DNA from: Elusimicrobiota bacterium | GTDB taxonomy: Bacteria > Elusimicrobiota > UBA8919 | Length of the DNA: 47,658 nucleotides | Direction: 5' to 3' | Assembly (NCBI GenBank): GCA_016928195.1 | Contig: JAFGLF010000034.1 | Coordinates: 1 to 47,658 of the forward strand | Part shown: piece after piece, positions 21,764 to 30,295 of the stretch | How positions within the stretch are numbered: the stretch's first letter is position 1 | Layout of the letters: each line of letters opens with the position of its first letter | The notes under the pieces: generated by a model | What the model was told of the DNA's origin: nothing | The model's database searches: none | What the model saw: only the letters and a program-made list of their open reading frames with translations | Position numbers and translations under genes: made by a program

Positions 21764-22555
21764 GTGAACGTATTGTTTATTGGTGATGTAGTAGGTTCAT
21801 CCGGGAGAGAAAAAGTCGGGGATATTTTACCGGTACTTAAAGAAGAATATTCCATAGATTTTACCATTGCCAACGGTGAAAACTCAGCCGGCGGTGTGGG
21901 ATTGACAAAAAAAACGGCGGAAGAGCTTTTTGCTTCAGGTGTAGATGTAATCACTCTAGGTAATCACTCTTTTAATAGAAAAGAGGTTGTTGACATAATA
22001 GACCATCCAAGAGTTATCAGACCCGCAAATCATCCCGATATTGTTCCGGGTAAAGGGTTCTGTGTTGTTGCCCCGGCTAAATCCGTTGAGGGAGTTAAGG
22101 AAATTGCTGTTATAAACTTCTTGGGAAGGTTTAATATGCCCCTGGTTGATTGCCCTTTTAAAACTGCTGATAATGTATTGGGGAACCTTTCAAAACGGAA
22201 TCCCGGTCCTCCGGTGATAATCGTCGATTTTCATGCTGAATTAACATCGGAAAAACAGGCATTTGGACATTTTCTTGACGGTCGTGTAACAGCGGTTATC
22301 GGGACACATACACATGTTCAGACAGCCGATGAGAAGATTTTACCGGGGGGCACGGCATATATCACGGATGCAGGTATGGTCGGCTCGGGTAATTCTGTAA
22401 TAGGTGTTGAAAAGGCGGAAGTAATAAAAAGGTTTCTGACCGGGTTACCGGCAAAATTTCAGGTTGCAAAGGAAGATATAATTTTAAACGGTGTTGTATT
22501 GACAATTGACAATAAATCGTATAAATGTACGGAAATTAAAAGAATAATACGATGA
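21764..22555 (+). CDS. ymdB: YmdB family metallophosphoesterase
   Basis: A calcineurin-like phosphodiesterase (TIGR00282 family) active on cyclic nucleotides in Bacillus. The 263-residue product shows the metal-site motifs FIGDVVGSSGREKV, NGENSAGG, VITLGNHSFNRKEV, VDFHAELTSEKQAFGHFLDG and VIGTHTHVQTAD, plus YITDAGMVG. The length is as usual. Start is GTG 21764 with only a weak GAGCGGAG upstream, derived from the end of the family A element. It follows rny, as in many bacteria. Confidence 0.94.
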   Translation: MNVLFIGDVVGSSGREKVGDILPVLKEEYSIDFTIANGENSAGGVGLTKKTAEELFASGVDVITLGNHSFNRKEVVDIIDHPRVIRPANHPDIVPGKGFCVVAPAKSVEGVKEIAVINFLGRFNMPLVDCPFKTADNVLGNLSKRNPGPPVIIVDFHAELTSEKQAFGHFLDGRVTAVIGTHTHVQTADEKILPGGTAYITDAGMVGSGNSVIGVEKAEVIKRFLTGLPAKFQVAKEDIILNGVVLTIDNKSYKCTEIKRIIR

Positions 22556-22658
22556 ACCCCGCCCCTCCTGAAGAGGGGGGTAGGGTCAATTTTTTTGCTT
22601 TTTAATGTGTATACAATGGATAAAAATATTGAGTAAATGATATTGGAGAGGCGGGGTG
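22556..22658 (+). promoter_or_regulatory. RBS-sequestering arm pair with alternative terminator-like hairpin
   Basis: ACCCCGCCCCTCC (22556-22568) pairs 12 of 13 positions with GGAGAGGCGGGGT (22645-22657). The second arm contains the ribosome site and overlaps the GTG start of the next gene. The same left arm can instead form a local hairpin CCCCTC/GAGGGG (22562-22578), followed by a T run (22590-22596), which would leave the ribosome site free or terminate transcription. The two pairings exclude each other. Confidence 0.65.
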
Positions 22659-24608
22659 AAAAAGAAAAAGATAAAAAAACAGGAATCCTATGAAATAAAT
22701 GCATGGCAGGATTTTATATTTTCCAAAAAGGAAATACTAACAGCTGCAGTAATAGTATTTTCAATTTTGGTTATTTATCTTTCTTTTCCTTGTAAACAGT
22801 TTTTCTTTGATGGTTTAATGTATGCATCAATAGTTGAGGCAAAGGAAGTAGGGTGGAAAGACCGCCTTGGCTGGGCAAACCACTTAAGTTACAATTACTA
22901 CGGACATGCAGCCTGGTTGTTATTAAAAAGAATAGGAATCGAAAAAGACGGTTATGCTGCCCTGCAGGTAATGAATTCGTTTTTTGGTGCTTTTACTGTA
23001 GGAATTTTCTTCCTGTTTTTAAGAAGACTGGTGAGTAAAATGTGGATTGCGGTTGTTTTTTCTTGTACTCTTGCTTTTTCTTATGCTTTTTGGTATAGAG
23101 CTGTCGATGCACAGGTATATCCTCCGTCTGTTTTCTGGCTTTTAATATCTTTTGTATTAACATGGTCTTATACAAGGCAAAAATCAGGGTTAAAGATTGT
23201 TATACTGGCAGTTACAGCAGGGCTTGCGGTTCTTGCACACCAGGGAAATATATTTTTTATACCGATGGTTTTATGGGGCATATGTATTCCGCATGGGAAA
23301 AAATTAAAAAATATTCTTATATTTGGAATAATATCGGGAATTGTTATAGCGGTTCCGTATATTCATGTACTTACATATCAGGAAAAGACGCTTATAGATA
23401 AATCAACCGGTAGATTTGCAATAAACGATTCAACAATAAAAGCATCTTTTATGTGGTTGAGGGGCAATGCCGGAGATTATACACCTGATGACGGCGAGTA
23501 TGTTAATGCTTATTGGCAGCCCAAACTAAAACATATTATAACCGATTTTAAGACGATGGTATGGGCTGTATGGTTTGCAAGAGGAAATTATTATAACTAT
23601 GGTAATCCTTCCAAACCAGGTCAGATATGGATGTTTATTTCAAAAATAATTTTCGTAATATTAGGGGCTGCACTGTTTTTAAAAACAAAAATATATGTGA
23701 AATATAAAACATTGTTTACGCTTACATTGGTATGGTGGATTTCTTACATGCTTTTTGTAAGCTGGTTTAATCCCGGCAATCCGGATTATTGGTATCAGCA
23801 CTGGATTCCGATATTCGCTTTATATGCCTGTTCCCTTTATGAATTTCTGCAGAGTGAAAATATAAGTTTACTGCTTAAAAAAACCGCACTGGGTTTATTT
23901 CTATGTTCAGCCGTAATAATGCCCACCGTAAACTTCTTTGATTCGATTTACCCGATTTCAATAGTTGAAAATAATAAAGATTACTCAAGAGCGCTTTGGG
24001 TCAAAAAGCATGTAAAAGAGAACAGTATTATAATAATTTCCGGTATGGTTTGGAATGCCGGAAAGGTATATATACCGTCTTTTGCTAATATAGGGAGAAT
24101 TTCATTTGATCTGATTTTTGTTTATAATCCTAAGTTGAAAGGGCTCCAGATATTGAAAGACCAGATTGAAATGATTCTAAGCAGAGGTACAAATCTTTAT
24201 GTGTTGGATGAAATTTTTTCAAAGCAGGCAGAAAAGGGATTACTGGAATATAAGGTTACTACAGAGGAGATTAAGGAGGTTTTTAAACCGTATGATTTTA
24301 AAACACTTAGTGTTTATAACGACGGTATGAAGATTATGCAGGTTTTACCCGGAAAAAATTCTGCTGCTTATCAAAGGAATAGAGGAATAAAATATTATAA
24401 CATAAAAGATTATAAAAAAGCTGTCGAGGCTTTTCTTAAAATTCCCGAGAGCAGCAAAACATCTTTTGATTATAAACTTATAGGCAACTGTTTTATGCTG
24501 CAGAAAGATAAAATAAATGCAATGCAGAACTGGAAAAGGGGTTATGCTATGAACCCTAATGATAATAACCTTAAAGAGATAATTCAATATTATGAACAGC
24601 AAAAATAA
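22656..24608 (+). CDS. Polytopic membrane glycosyltransferase-like protein with C-terminal TPR
   Basis: A 650-residue protein with about ten membrane helices and a soluble C-terminus. It resembles GT-C (PMT/DUF2723-like) enzymes that use lipid-linked sugar. Features are an acidic first loop after helix 1 (FFFDGLMYASIVEA), the aromatic loop VDAQVYPPSVFW and the extracytoplasmic YNYGNPSKPGQIW. The last ~90 residues form TPR-like helices (NRGIKYYNIKDYKKAVEAFL). The start is GTG 22656, inside the sequestering stem. It overlaps hrcA by 17 nt. The sugar acceptor cannot be told from sequence. Confidence 0.75.
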   Translation: MKKKKIKKQESYEINAWQDFIFSKKEILTAAVIVFSILVIYLSFPCKQFFFDGLMYASIVEAKEVGWKDRLGWANHLSYNYYGHAAWLLLKRIGIEKDGYAALQVMNSFFGAFTVGIFFLFLRRLVSKMWIAVVFSCTLAFSYAFWYRAVDAQVYPPSVFWLLISFVLTWSYTRQKSGLKIVILAVTAGLAVLAHQGNIFFIPMVLWGICIPHGKKLKNILIFGIISGIVIAVPYIHVLTYQEKTLIDKSTGRFAINDSTIKASFMWLRGNAGDYTPDDGEYVNAYWQPKLKHIITDFKTMVWAVWFARGNYYNYGNPSKPGQIWMFISKIIFVILGAALFLKTKIYVKYKTLFTLTLVWWISYMLFVSWFNPGNPDYWYQHWIPIFALYACSLYEFLQSENISLLLKKTALGLFLCSAVIMPTVNFFDSIYPISIVENNKDYSRALWVKKHVKENSIIIISGMVWNAGKVYIPSFANIGRISFDLIFVYNPKLKGLQILKDQIEMILSRGTNLYVLDEIFSKQAEKGLLEYKVTTEEIKEVFKPYDFKTLSVYNDGMKIMQVLPGKNSAAYQRNRGIKYYNIKDYKKAVEAFLKIPESSKTSFDYKLIGNCFMLQKDKINAMQNWKRGYAMNPNDNNLKEIIQYYEQQK

Positions 24609-25356
24609 GAAAACACTGCAGGCAGTAATTTTTGAATATATAAAGACATCCAGGCCTGTTGGTTCGAAAAATCTTTCCAGGAAATACGGATATGCTTCAA
24701 GCTCAATAAGGAACTGGATGTCTCAATTGGAAAGAGGCGGTTATTTAAAGAATGTACATACATCATCGGGAAGAATCCCGACCGACAAGGGATGGCGGTT
24801 TTATATTGACGAACTTTTAAGCACACAGCAGTCTATTCTTAATAAAAGGGACCAGTTAAAAAGAGAGTATAATGAAGAAATCAAGAAGCAGAATGCGGTT
24901 CTTGCCGAGTTGTCCAAGGTATTTTTCTATATTCTGAAAAATTCTGATTATAACCTATCACCTAAACCCGAAAAAGCTGTTTTTAAGGAATTAATTTTAA
25001 CCTTAATAAATAAAAAAACGGTTTTTGGTATAGTTTTTAGTTCTTTTGGTGCGGTAAAAGATTTTATAATAAAAACCGATAAACCGGTCAGCCAGAAATT
25101 TTTGGATAAAGCGGCTGATTTAATAACAAAGATTTTAAAAGGTGTTGCTTTTTCAAGAATAAACGATTCACTTACCGAACAGATAGGGTCATTTGATACG
25201 GATTGTAAACAGGGACTGGATTTTTTACAGCAGAATCTCGATAAACTTTTTAAGATTGATGTAAATAATTTTGAATCCGAAGATATGGAAATTGCATCAA
25301 AAATAGAGAAGACAGCTATGGAAATAGACGGGTTGGGCTTTGAGAGGAGAAAGTAA
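24592..25356 (+). CDS. hrcA: Heat-inducible transcription repressor HrcA, short form
   Basis: A repressor of dnaK/groE-type operons through the CIRCE operator. The N-terminal winged helix is clear (YIKTSRPVGSKNLSRKYGYASSSIRNWM, split here; LEERGGYL-like LERGGYLKNVHTSSGRIPTDKGWRFYID). The rest is a reduced GAF-like/dimerization region. At 254 residues it is roughly 90 shorter than typical HrcA. It begins inside the end of the upstream gene and precedes grpE-dnaK-dnaJ. I see no CIRCE (TTAGCACTC-N9-GAGTGCTAA) in this cluster, so its operator is elsewhere or diverged. Confidence 0.9.
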   Translation: MNSKNKKTLQAVIFEYIKTSRPVGSKNLSRKYGYASSSIRNWMSQLERGGYLKNVHTSSGRIPTDKGWRFYIDELLSTQQSILNKRDQLKREYNEEIKKQNAVLAELSKVFFYILKNSDYNLSPKPEKAVFKELILTLINKKTVFGIVFSSFGAVKDFIIKTDKPVSQKFLDKAADLITKILKGVAFSRINDSLTEQIGSFDTDCKQGLDFLQQNLDKLFKIDVNNFESEDMEIASKIEKTAMEIDGLGFERRK

Positions 25357-25487
25357 GGAAACGCGAATAAGCGCAAATGGGAAGGAAACGCGAATTTATG
25401 CGAATAGGAAAACAAAATAAATATTCGCGACTATCAGCGTTAGATTAGCCTGCCTCGCGGCAAGGCGGTCGATAATTTGCGTTGTTT
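25357..25487 (+). repeat. Family A word hairpin with nested GCCTGCCTCGCGGCAAGGCGG
   Basis: Left-arm words AACGCGAATAAGCGCAAATG and AACGCGAATTTATGCGAATA face ATTCGCGACTATCAGCGTTA and GATAATTTGCGTT. The GC-rich piece sits at about 25449-25470. AGAGGAG lies just before the hairpin at the hrcA stop and GGAG just after it, so grpE does not depend on bridging. Confidence 0.75.
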
Positions 25488-25497
25488 TGGAGCGAGT

Positions 25498-26037
25498 ATG
25501 ACTGAGAAGAGGAATAACGAGGAACTTTACAGAGAGGCGAAAGTATCTGAGCTTGAGATATTAAAGCAGTCTTTAGAGGAATATAAAGCCAGTGTAAAGG
25601 AATATAGTGACCAGCTTTTGTATCAGAAAGCTGACTTCGCAAACTACAGAAGAAGGGTTGAAAAGGAAAAAAGAGAGTTTTTTGAAGATGGTAAAAACTC
25701 TCTTATAATGGAGTTGATAGATGTTTTTGAAACGGTAAAACTGGCAAAGGATATGATTGAAAAAGCAAAAGATAGCGAATCCATTCATAAGGGTTTGCAT
25801 CATATTGAGAAGAAGCTGGAAGATATATTGAAACAGCATAAGGTAATCCAGATAGCAACAGTTGGAGAAAAATCCGACCCTCATTTTCATGATATTGTAG
25901 GTGTTGTAGAAAAAGAGAATGTTGAGGAAGGCATAATTTTGGAAGAAGTAAAAGCAGGATATAAAATAGGAAATAAAGTGTTGAAACCAGCAATGGTGAG
26001 AACAGCTAAGCAACACAAAAAGAAAGACGAGGGATGA
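25498..26037 (+). CDS. grpE: Nucleotide exchange factor GrpE
   Basis: Releases ADP from DnaK. The 179-residue product has a long N-terminal coiled coil ([20 protein letters not shown]). It has the family core [18 protein letters not shown] and [18 protein letters not shown], and the C-terminal beta domain ([48 protein letters not shown]). The start is ATG 25498, 5 nt after GGAGCGA-like sequence. The last codons run into the next repeat (GACGAGGGATGA). Confidence 0.96.
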   Translation: MTEKRNNEELYREAKVSELEILKQSLEEYKASVKEYSDQLLYQKADFANYRRRVEKEKREFFEDGKNSLIMELIDVFETVKLAKDMIEKAKDSESIHKGLHHIEKKLEDILKQHKVIQIATVGEKSDPHFHDIVGVVEKENVEEGIILEEVKAGYKIGNKVLKPAMVRTAKQHKKKDEG

Positions 26038-26106
26038 AGGACGAGGTACGATATCGTCTATCGTCATAGTGAGCGTAGCGGACGATCATCTATCGTCCAT
26101 CGTTGA
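26029..26106 (+). repeat. Word hairpin (GACGAGGGATGAAGGACGAGG / CGATCATCTATCGTCCATCG)
   Basis: Words of GACGA/GATGA type on the left face ATCGTC/ATCATC words on the right, around a small AGTGAGCGTAGCGGACG core. It spans the end of grpE to just before dnaK. The dnaK ribosome site AGGGGGAAG (26112-26120) lies after the element. Confidence 0.7.
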
Positions 26107-26122
26107 AAAACAGGGGGAAGTT

Positions 26123-28021
26123 ATGGCAAAAACAATAGGTATTGATTTGGGAACATCAAATTCAGCTGCAGCAATTATGGAGGGCGGCAAGGCAACCATT
26201 ATTGCGTCAGCCGAAGGTATGACACTCGGCGGGAAAGCATTCCCGTCATATGTTGCCTTTACTAAAGACGGACAGTTAATAGTCGGCGAACCTGCCCGGC
26301 GCCAGGCTGTAGCGAATCCGGACGGAACCATAATTGCAGCAAAGAGAAAGATGGGTACTGACTATAAGTATAAAATTTATGGTAAAGAGTATACTCCTCA
26401 GCAGATTTCTGCATTTATTCTTCAGAAGATAAAAAAGGATGCAGAGGCCTTTTTAGGTGATAAGGTAACGGAAGCCGTAATAACGGTTCCGGCATATTTT
26501 AATGACAATCAGCGTCAGGCAACAAAGGATGCCGGGGAAATCGCCGGACTTAAAGTCAGCAGAATAGTGAATGAACCTACTGCTGCCTGTCTTGCTTACG
26601 GGCTTGATAAAAAAGGCAAGGACGAGAAGATTCTCGTTTTCGATTTCGGCGGGGGTACACTTGATGTAACAATAATGGATTTCGGCGGCGGGGTTTTTGA
26701 GGTAAAATCAACCAGCGGCGATACACAGCTTGGCGGAACAGATATGGATAATGCGCTGATTGACTATATTGCTTCTGAATTTAAAAAAGAATCAGGTATT
26801 GACTTACGAAACGATAAGATGGCTACACAGCGTCTTAAGGAAGCAGCCGAAAAAGCAAAAATAGAGCTTTCAAATGTACTTGAAACAGATGTAAACCTGC
26901 CGTTTATTACTGCGGATGCCGGCGGGCCAAAACATCTTGCAATGAAGATTTCCCGCTCCAAGCTGGAAGCAATAGTGGACCCTATTATTGAAAAATGCAG
27001 ACATTCCATAGAGCAGGCGCTTTCCGATGCGAAATTAACATCATCCGATATTACAAAGATTATACTTGTCGGCGGACCTACAAGAATGCCTGCCGTCCAG
27101 AAATTCGTTGAAAGTGTGGCGGGTAAAAAAGTGGAACGCGGTGTTGACCCTATGGAATGTGTAGCTATGGGTGCTGCTGTGCAGGCAGGTGTTTTAACAG
27201 GAGATGTTAAGGATATTCTTCTTTTGGATGTAACACCTCTCTCTCTCGGTGTCGAAACGCTCGGCAGTGTTATGACAAAGTTGATTGACAGGAATACAAC
27301 CATTCCGACAAAAAAATCGCAGGTATTTTCTACGGCTGCAGACAATCAGCCTGCTGTTACGATAAATGTTCTTCAGGGTGAAAGGCAGCTTGCAAGTGAT
27401 AATGTTTCGCTTGGCAGGTTTGATCTGGTCGGTATTCCGCAGGCCCCGCGTGGTGTTCCTCAGATTGAGGTTGCGTTTGATATCGATGCAAACGGTATAC
27501 TTCATGTTTCCGCAAAAGACCTCGGGACCGGGAAACAGCAGTCAATAAAAATAACTGCTCCGACAAAGCTTTCAAAGGAAGAGGTAGATAGAATGGTTAA
27601 GGATGCGGAAAAGTTTGCCGAAGAAGACAAAAAGAAAAAAGAGGAAATAGAAGTTAAAAATGAAACGGATACGGTAGTATATTCTGCGGAGAAATCGCTT
27701 AGGGAACACGGCGATAAAGTTTCAGCCGATGAAAAGCTTAAAATAGAAAGGGCGATTTCCGATGCCAAGGAAGCTTTAAAGTCGAACGACATTGGGCGTA
27801 TTAAAAAAGCAAAAGAAGAGATTATGACGGCTTCTCATAAACTTGCTGAAGAAATTTATAAAGAAGCAACCAAGAAGCAGGCAGAAAAAGCGAAAGAGGC
27901 AGGGCCGGCCGGGCCGGCACCCGATGATTCTTCACCGGATGATAAGAAATCCTCAAAAGGCGGATCTGCCTCCGGCGGAAAAGATGACGTTATAGATGCA
28001 GACTATAAGGAGGAGAAGTGA
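26123..28021 (+). CDS. dnaK: Chaperone protein DnaK (Hsp70)
   Basis: The ATP-driven folding chaperone. The 632-residue product has the actin-like ATPase domain ([69 protein letters not shown]). It continues with the linker ([16 protein letters not shown]) and substrate-binding domain ([20 protein letters not shown]). The tail is acidic, rich in Gly, Pro and Ser, and ends [11 protein letters not shown] 26123 follows AGGGGGAAG. The coding end contains AAGGAGGAG, which may act as the ribosome site of dnaJ. Confidence 0.98.
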   Translation: MAKTIGIDLGTSNSAAAIMEGGKATIIASAEGMTLGGKAFPSYVAFTKDGQLIVGEPARRQAVANPDGTIIAAKRKMGTDYKYKIYGKEYTPQQISAFILQKIKKDAEAFLGDKVTEAVITVPAYFNDNQRQATKDAGEIAGLKVSRIVNEPTAACLAYGLDKKGKDEKILVFDFGGGTLDVTIMDFGGGVFEVKSTSGDTQLGGTDMDNALIDYIASEFKKESGIDLRNDKMATQRLKEAAEKAKIELSNVLETDVNLPFITADAGGPKHLAMKISRSKLEAIVDPIIEKCRHSIEQALSDAKLTSSDITKIILVGGPTRMPAVQKFVESVAGKKVERGVDPMECVAMGAAVQAGVLTGDVKDILLLDVTPLSLGVETLGSVMTKLIDRNTTIPTKKSQVFSTAADNQPAVTINVLQGERQLASDNVSLGRFDLVGIPQAPRGVPQIEVAFDIDANGILHVSAKDLGTGKQQSIKITAPTKLSKEEVDRMVKDAEKFAEEDKKKKEEIEVKNETDTVVYSAEKSLREHGDKVSADEKLKIERAISDAKEALKSNDIGRIKKAKEEIMTASHKLAEEIYKEATKKQAEKAKEAGPAGPAPDDSSPDDKKSSKGGSASGGKDDVIDADYKEEK

Positions 28022-28026
28022 TAAAA

Positions 28027-28100
28027 CAGGGAGTAGGCAATAGGCAGTAGGGTATAGAAAAAGGAACTTCTACTGCCTACACCCTATACCCTACCCCCTG
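28027..28100 (+). repeat. Word hairpin between dnaK and dnaJ (GTAGGCAATAGGCAGTAGGG family)
   Basis: CAGGGAGTAGGCAATAGGC on the left faces TATACCCTACCCCCTG on the right in 5-bp blocks separated by 2x2 internal loops. AAGGAGGAG (28007-28015) lies 5' of the stem. ATG 28101 follows its last base directly, so the arrangement resembles the family B initiation regions. The same words occur at 560-590 and inside pheT at 16148-16179. Confidence 0.75.
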
Positions 28101-28109
28101 ATGTTAACA

Positions 28110-29273
28110 ATGACTAAGCGTGACTATTATGAAATTTTGGGAATTTCTAAAGGTGCATCGGAAGATGAGATAAAGAAGGCATATAGAAATCTTGCTCTTC
28201 AGTTTCATCCCGATAGGGTTCCGGAAGAAAAAAAGAAAGAGGCAGAAGAAAGATTTAAAGAAATTTCCGAGGCATATGCGGTTCTATCTGCCCCTGATAA
28301 AAGGAAGCTTTATGATCAGTATGGTCATGCTGGTATAGACGGAAGATATAGTGCAGAGGATATTTTCCGTAATGCGGATTTTTCCGGGTTTGAAGATATT
28401 TTCTCCGGAGGAGGCGGTTTTGGCGGGTTTTCGACAGGAGGCGGGTTTGACGATTTATTGTCGTCCCTGTTTGGCGGCGGTTTTGGCGGGCGCCGCAGCC
28501 GCAGATCAGGACCTTCGCGCGGTTCCGATCTGGAATACCGGCTGGCAGTTTCACTCGAAGAAGCATTCGGCGGCTGCGAGAAAACCGTTGATCTTTATAA
28601 TGCACATACTTGTTCAAGTTGCCGGGGGACGGGGGCAAAACCCGGAACTTCAAAGAAGACCTGTCCGACCTGTAAAGGAGCCGGTACGGTAAGATATTCC
28701 CGCGGGTTTTTTTCACTACAGCAGACCTGCTCAAAATGCGGCGGGAGCGGCGAAATAGTAGGAACACCTTGTCCTACATGTGCAGGCCGCGGAAAGGTCA
28801 AAAAGCATTCAAAGATTACTGTAAAAATTCCTGCCGGTGTTGACACGGGCAATACAATAAGAGTCAGGGGTAAAGGCGAGGCAGGCGAAAAGGGCGGTCC
28901 GACAGGCGATTTGTACATAGTTGTAAAAGTTTCTAAACACAGAATATTTCAAAGAGAAGGGGAGAATATTTATGTTGAGGTTCCGATAGGATTTGCTACC
29001 GCTGCTTTGGGCGGTGAGATAACTGTTCCTACACTCAACGGAAATGTTTCAATGAAGATTCCTTCAGGGACGTCATCAAACAAAACATTCCGTCTTAAAG
29101 GAAAAGGCATGCCGTTTGTAAATTCCTCACGTACAGGCGATGAATATGTAACTGTTTTTATAACTCCTCCGACAAATCTTACCACGCGTCAAAAAGAACT
29201 TTTAAGAGAATTTGCCGAAATATCCGGTGAAAAGATAGACGAAGGTATATTCAAGAAAATTTTCGGTAAATAA
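28110..29273 (+). CDS. dnaJ: Chaperone protein DnaJ (type I Hsp40)
   Basis: A DnaK co-chaperone. The 387-residue product has the J domain ([20 protein letters not shown] with the HPD motif in LQFHPDRV). It has a Gly/Phe region with many GGGFGG runs and four zinc repeats ([32 protein letters not shown]). The C-terminal substrate-binding domains end near [15 protein letters not shown] 28110 matches the family start. ATG 28101, three codons earlier and at the stem foot, is equally open and fits the bridged ribosome site better. Confidence 0.97.
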   Translation: MTKRDYYEILGISKGASEDEIKKAYRNLALQFHPDRVPEEKKKEAEERFKEISEAYAVLSAPDKRKLYDQYGHAGIDGRYSAEDIFRNADFSGFEDIFSGGGGFGGFSTGGGFDDLLSSLFGGGFGGRRSRRSGPSRGSDLEYRLAVSLEEAFGGCEKTVDLYNAHTCSSCRGTGAKPGTSKKTCPTCKGAGTVRYSRGFFSLQQTCSKCGGSGEIVGTPCPTCAGRGKVKKHSKITVKIPAGVDTGNTIRVRGKGEAGEKGGPTGDLYIVVKVSKHRIFQREGENIYVEVPIGFATAALGGEITVPTLNGNVSMKIPSGTSSNKTFRLKGKGMPFVNSSRTGDEYVTVFITPPTNLTTRQKELLREFAEISGEKIDEGIFKKIFGK

Positions 29274-29276
29274 TGA

Positions 29277-29360
29277 TAAGGCAATATGTTGATATGTTGA
29301 TACGCTGATATGTAGGGGCCATTCCGTATAACCGTATCAACGTATAATCGTGTAATTGTA
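29277..29360 (+). repeat. Family C word hairpin between dnaJ and rsmE
   Basis: AATATGTTGATATGTTGATACGCTGATATG words on the left (split description) face CCGTATAACCGTATCAACG and TATAATCGTGTAATTG on the right. The loop contains TAGGGGCCATT. No Shine-Dalgarno for rsmE is visible on either side. Confidence 0.7.
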
Positions 29361-29365
29361 TTTAT

Positions 29366-30175
29366 ATGAAAAGGTTTTTTATAGAAAATATTACCGGTGA
29401 TACTGTTGTATTGACAGGCAGTGAAGCACATCATCTGAAGAATGTATTAAGAAAGAAAACAGGTGATATGGTTTTTTTATTTGACGGAAAGGGAAGTGAA
29501 TTTAAGGCAGAGATTGTAGAAATTATAGCCACAAAGCCCCGTGAACAGCGGGATAAACTCCGCTTTGATTCAGTAAGATTAAAAATTATTTCAAAAACAC
29601 AAAAGGATATTGAACCAAGGATAAAAATAAACCTTTATCAGTCAATTCCTAAGTTAAAAAAATTTGATTTTATATTGGAGAAATCTACCGAATTGGGAGT
29701 TTCTAAAATAATTCCGGTTATGTCTGAGAGAACGCAGATTACGCAGATAAATCCGCCAGCCGGCGGGGCAGATTACGCGGATAAAAAGCAAGTTAGGTGG
29801 CAGAAAATTGTCCTTTCTGCCTCAAAACAGTGCGGAAGGACAGTTATTCCTGAAATTGCTCCGGTTGTGAATTTTGATAATGCCGTTAAATCTGTTGCAG
29901 ACAGGGACTATTCCTTGATTTTTTGGGAATCCGAAACCAAAGTTACATTAAAACAGATCCTTAAACGTATCAACGTACCTGCCTCGCCGTCAGGCGGGTC
30001 AATGTATCAGCTTATCAACGTATTTGTTGGCCCCGAAGGTGGTTTTTCAATTGCTGAAATAGAACTCGCCGGGAAGAATAATATAATGCCCGTATCTTTG
30101 GGTAAAAGAATTCTTCGTACCGAAACAGCACCGATAGTTGTTATATCAAATATTCTTTATGAACTGGATTTATAA
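29366..30175 (+). CDS. rsmE: 16S rRNA (uracil(1498)-N3)-methyltransferase
   Basis: Methylates U1498 of 16S rRNA. The 269-residue SPOUT-family protein has the N-terminal PUA-like part (MKRFFIENITGDTVVLTGSE, EAHHLKNVLRKKTGD). The C-terminal knot includes LIFWESET, VFVGPEGGFSIAEIELA and LGKRILRTETAPIVVIS. Two in-frame repeats are visible. GATTACGCAGATAAATCC-type words at 29728-29790 give ITQINPPAGGADYADKK. Family C words at 29963-30019 give RINVPASPSGGSMYQLINV just before the GPEGGF cofactor loop. The dnaJ-rsmE-mtaB order is common. Confidence 0.93.
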   Translation: MKRFFIENITGDTVVLTGSEAHHLKNVLRKKTGDMVFLFDGKGSEFKAEIVEIIATKPREQRDKLRFDSVRLKIISKTQKDIEPRIKINLYQSIPKLKKFDFILEKSTELGVSKIIPVMSERTQITQINPPAGGADYADKKQVRWQKIVLSASKQCGRTVIPEIAPVVNFDNAVKSVADRDYSLIFWESETKVTLKQILKRINVPASPSGGSMYQLINVFVGPEGGFSIAEIELAGKNNIMPVSLGKRILRTETAPIVVISNILYELDL

Positions 30176-30290
30176 TGAGACCGCAGATTACACAGAAAAA
30201 TACCGCAGATTACGCAGAGACTTCTTGTCTTTTTCTGTGACTTCTGCGTCCGCCAGCTGGTGGATTCTGCGACTTCTGCGAAGAGTGACT
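30173..30290 (+). repeat. Word hairpin (CGCAGATTACACAGA / CTTCTGCGACTTCTGCG)
   Basis: Left words GACCGCAGATTACACAG and CCGCAGATTACGCAGAG face TTTTCTGTGACTTCTGCG and TTCTGCGACTTCTGCG. The small palindrome TCCGCCAGCTGGTGGA is nested at about 30249-30264. It fills the rsmE-mtaB gap. Vocabulary is shared with 37115-37198 and 41709-41752. Confidence 0.75.
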
Positions 30291-30295
30291 TTCTA

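Noticed and set aside
26764..27345. 193-residue minus-strand open frame opposite dnaK
   Set aside because: It lies entirely within the conserved ATPase domain of dnaK and reflects codon bias on the other strand.
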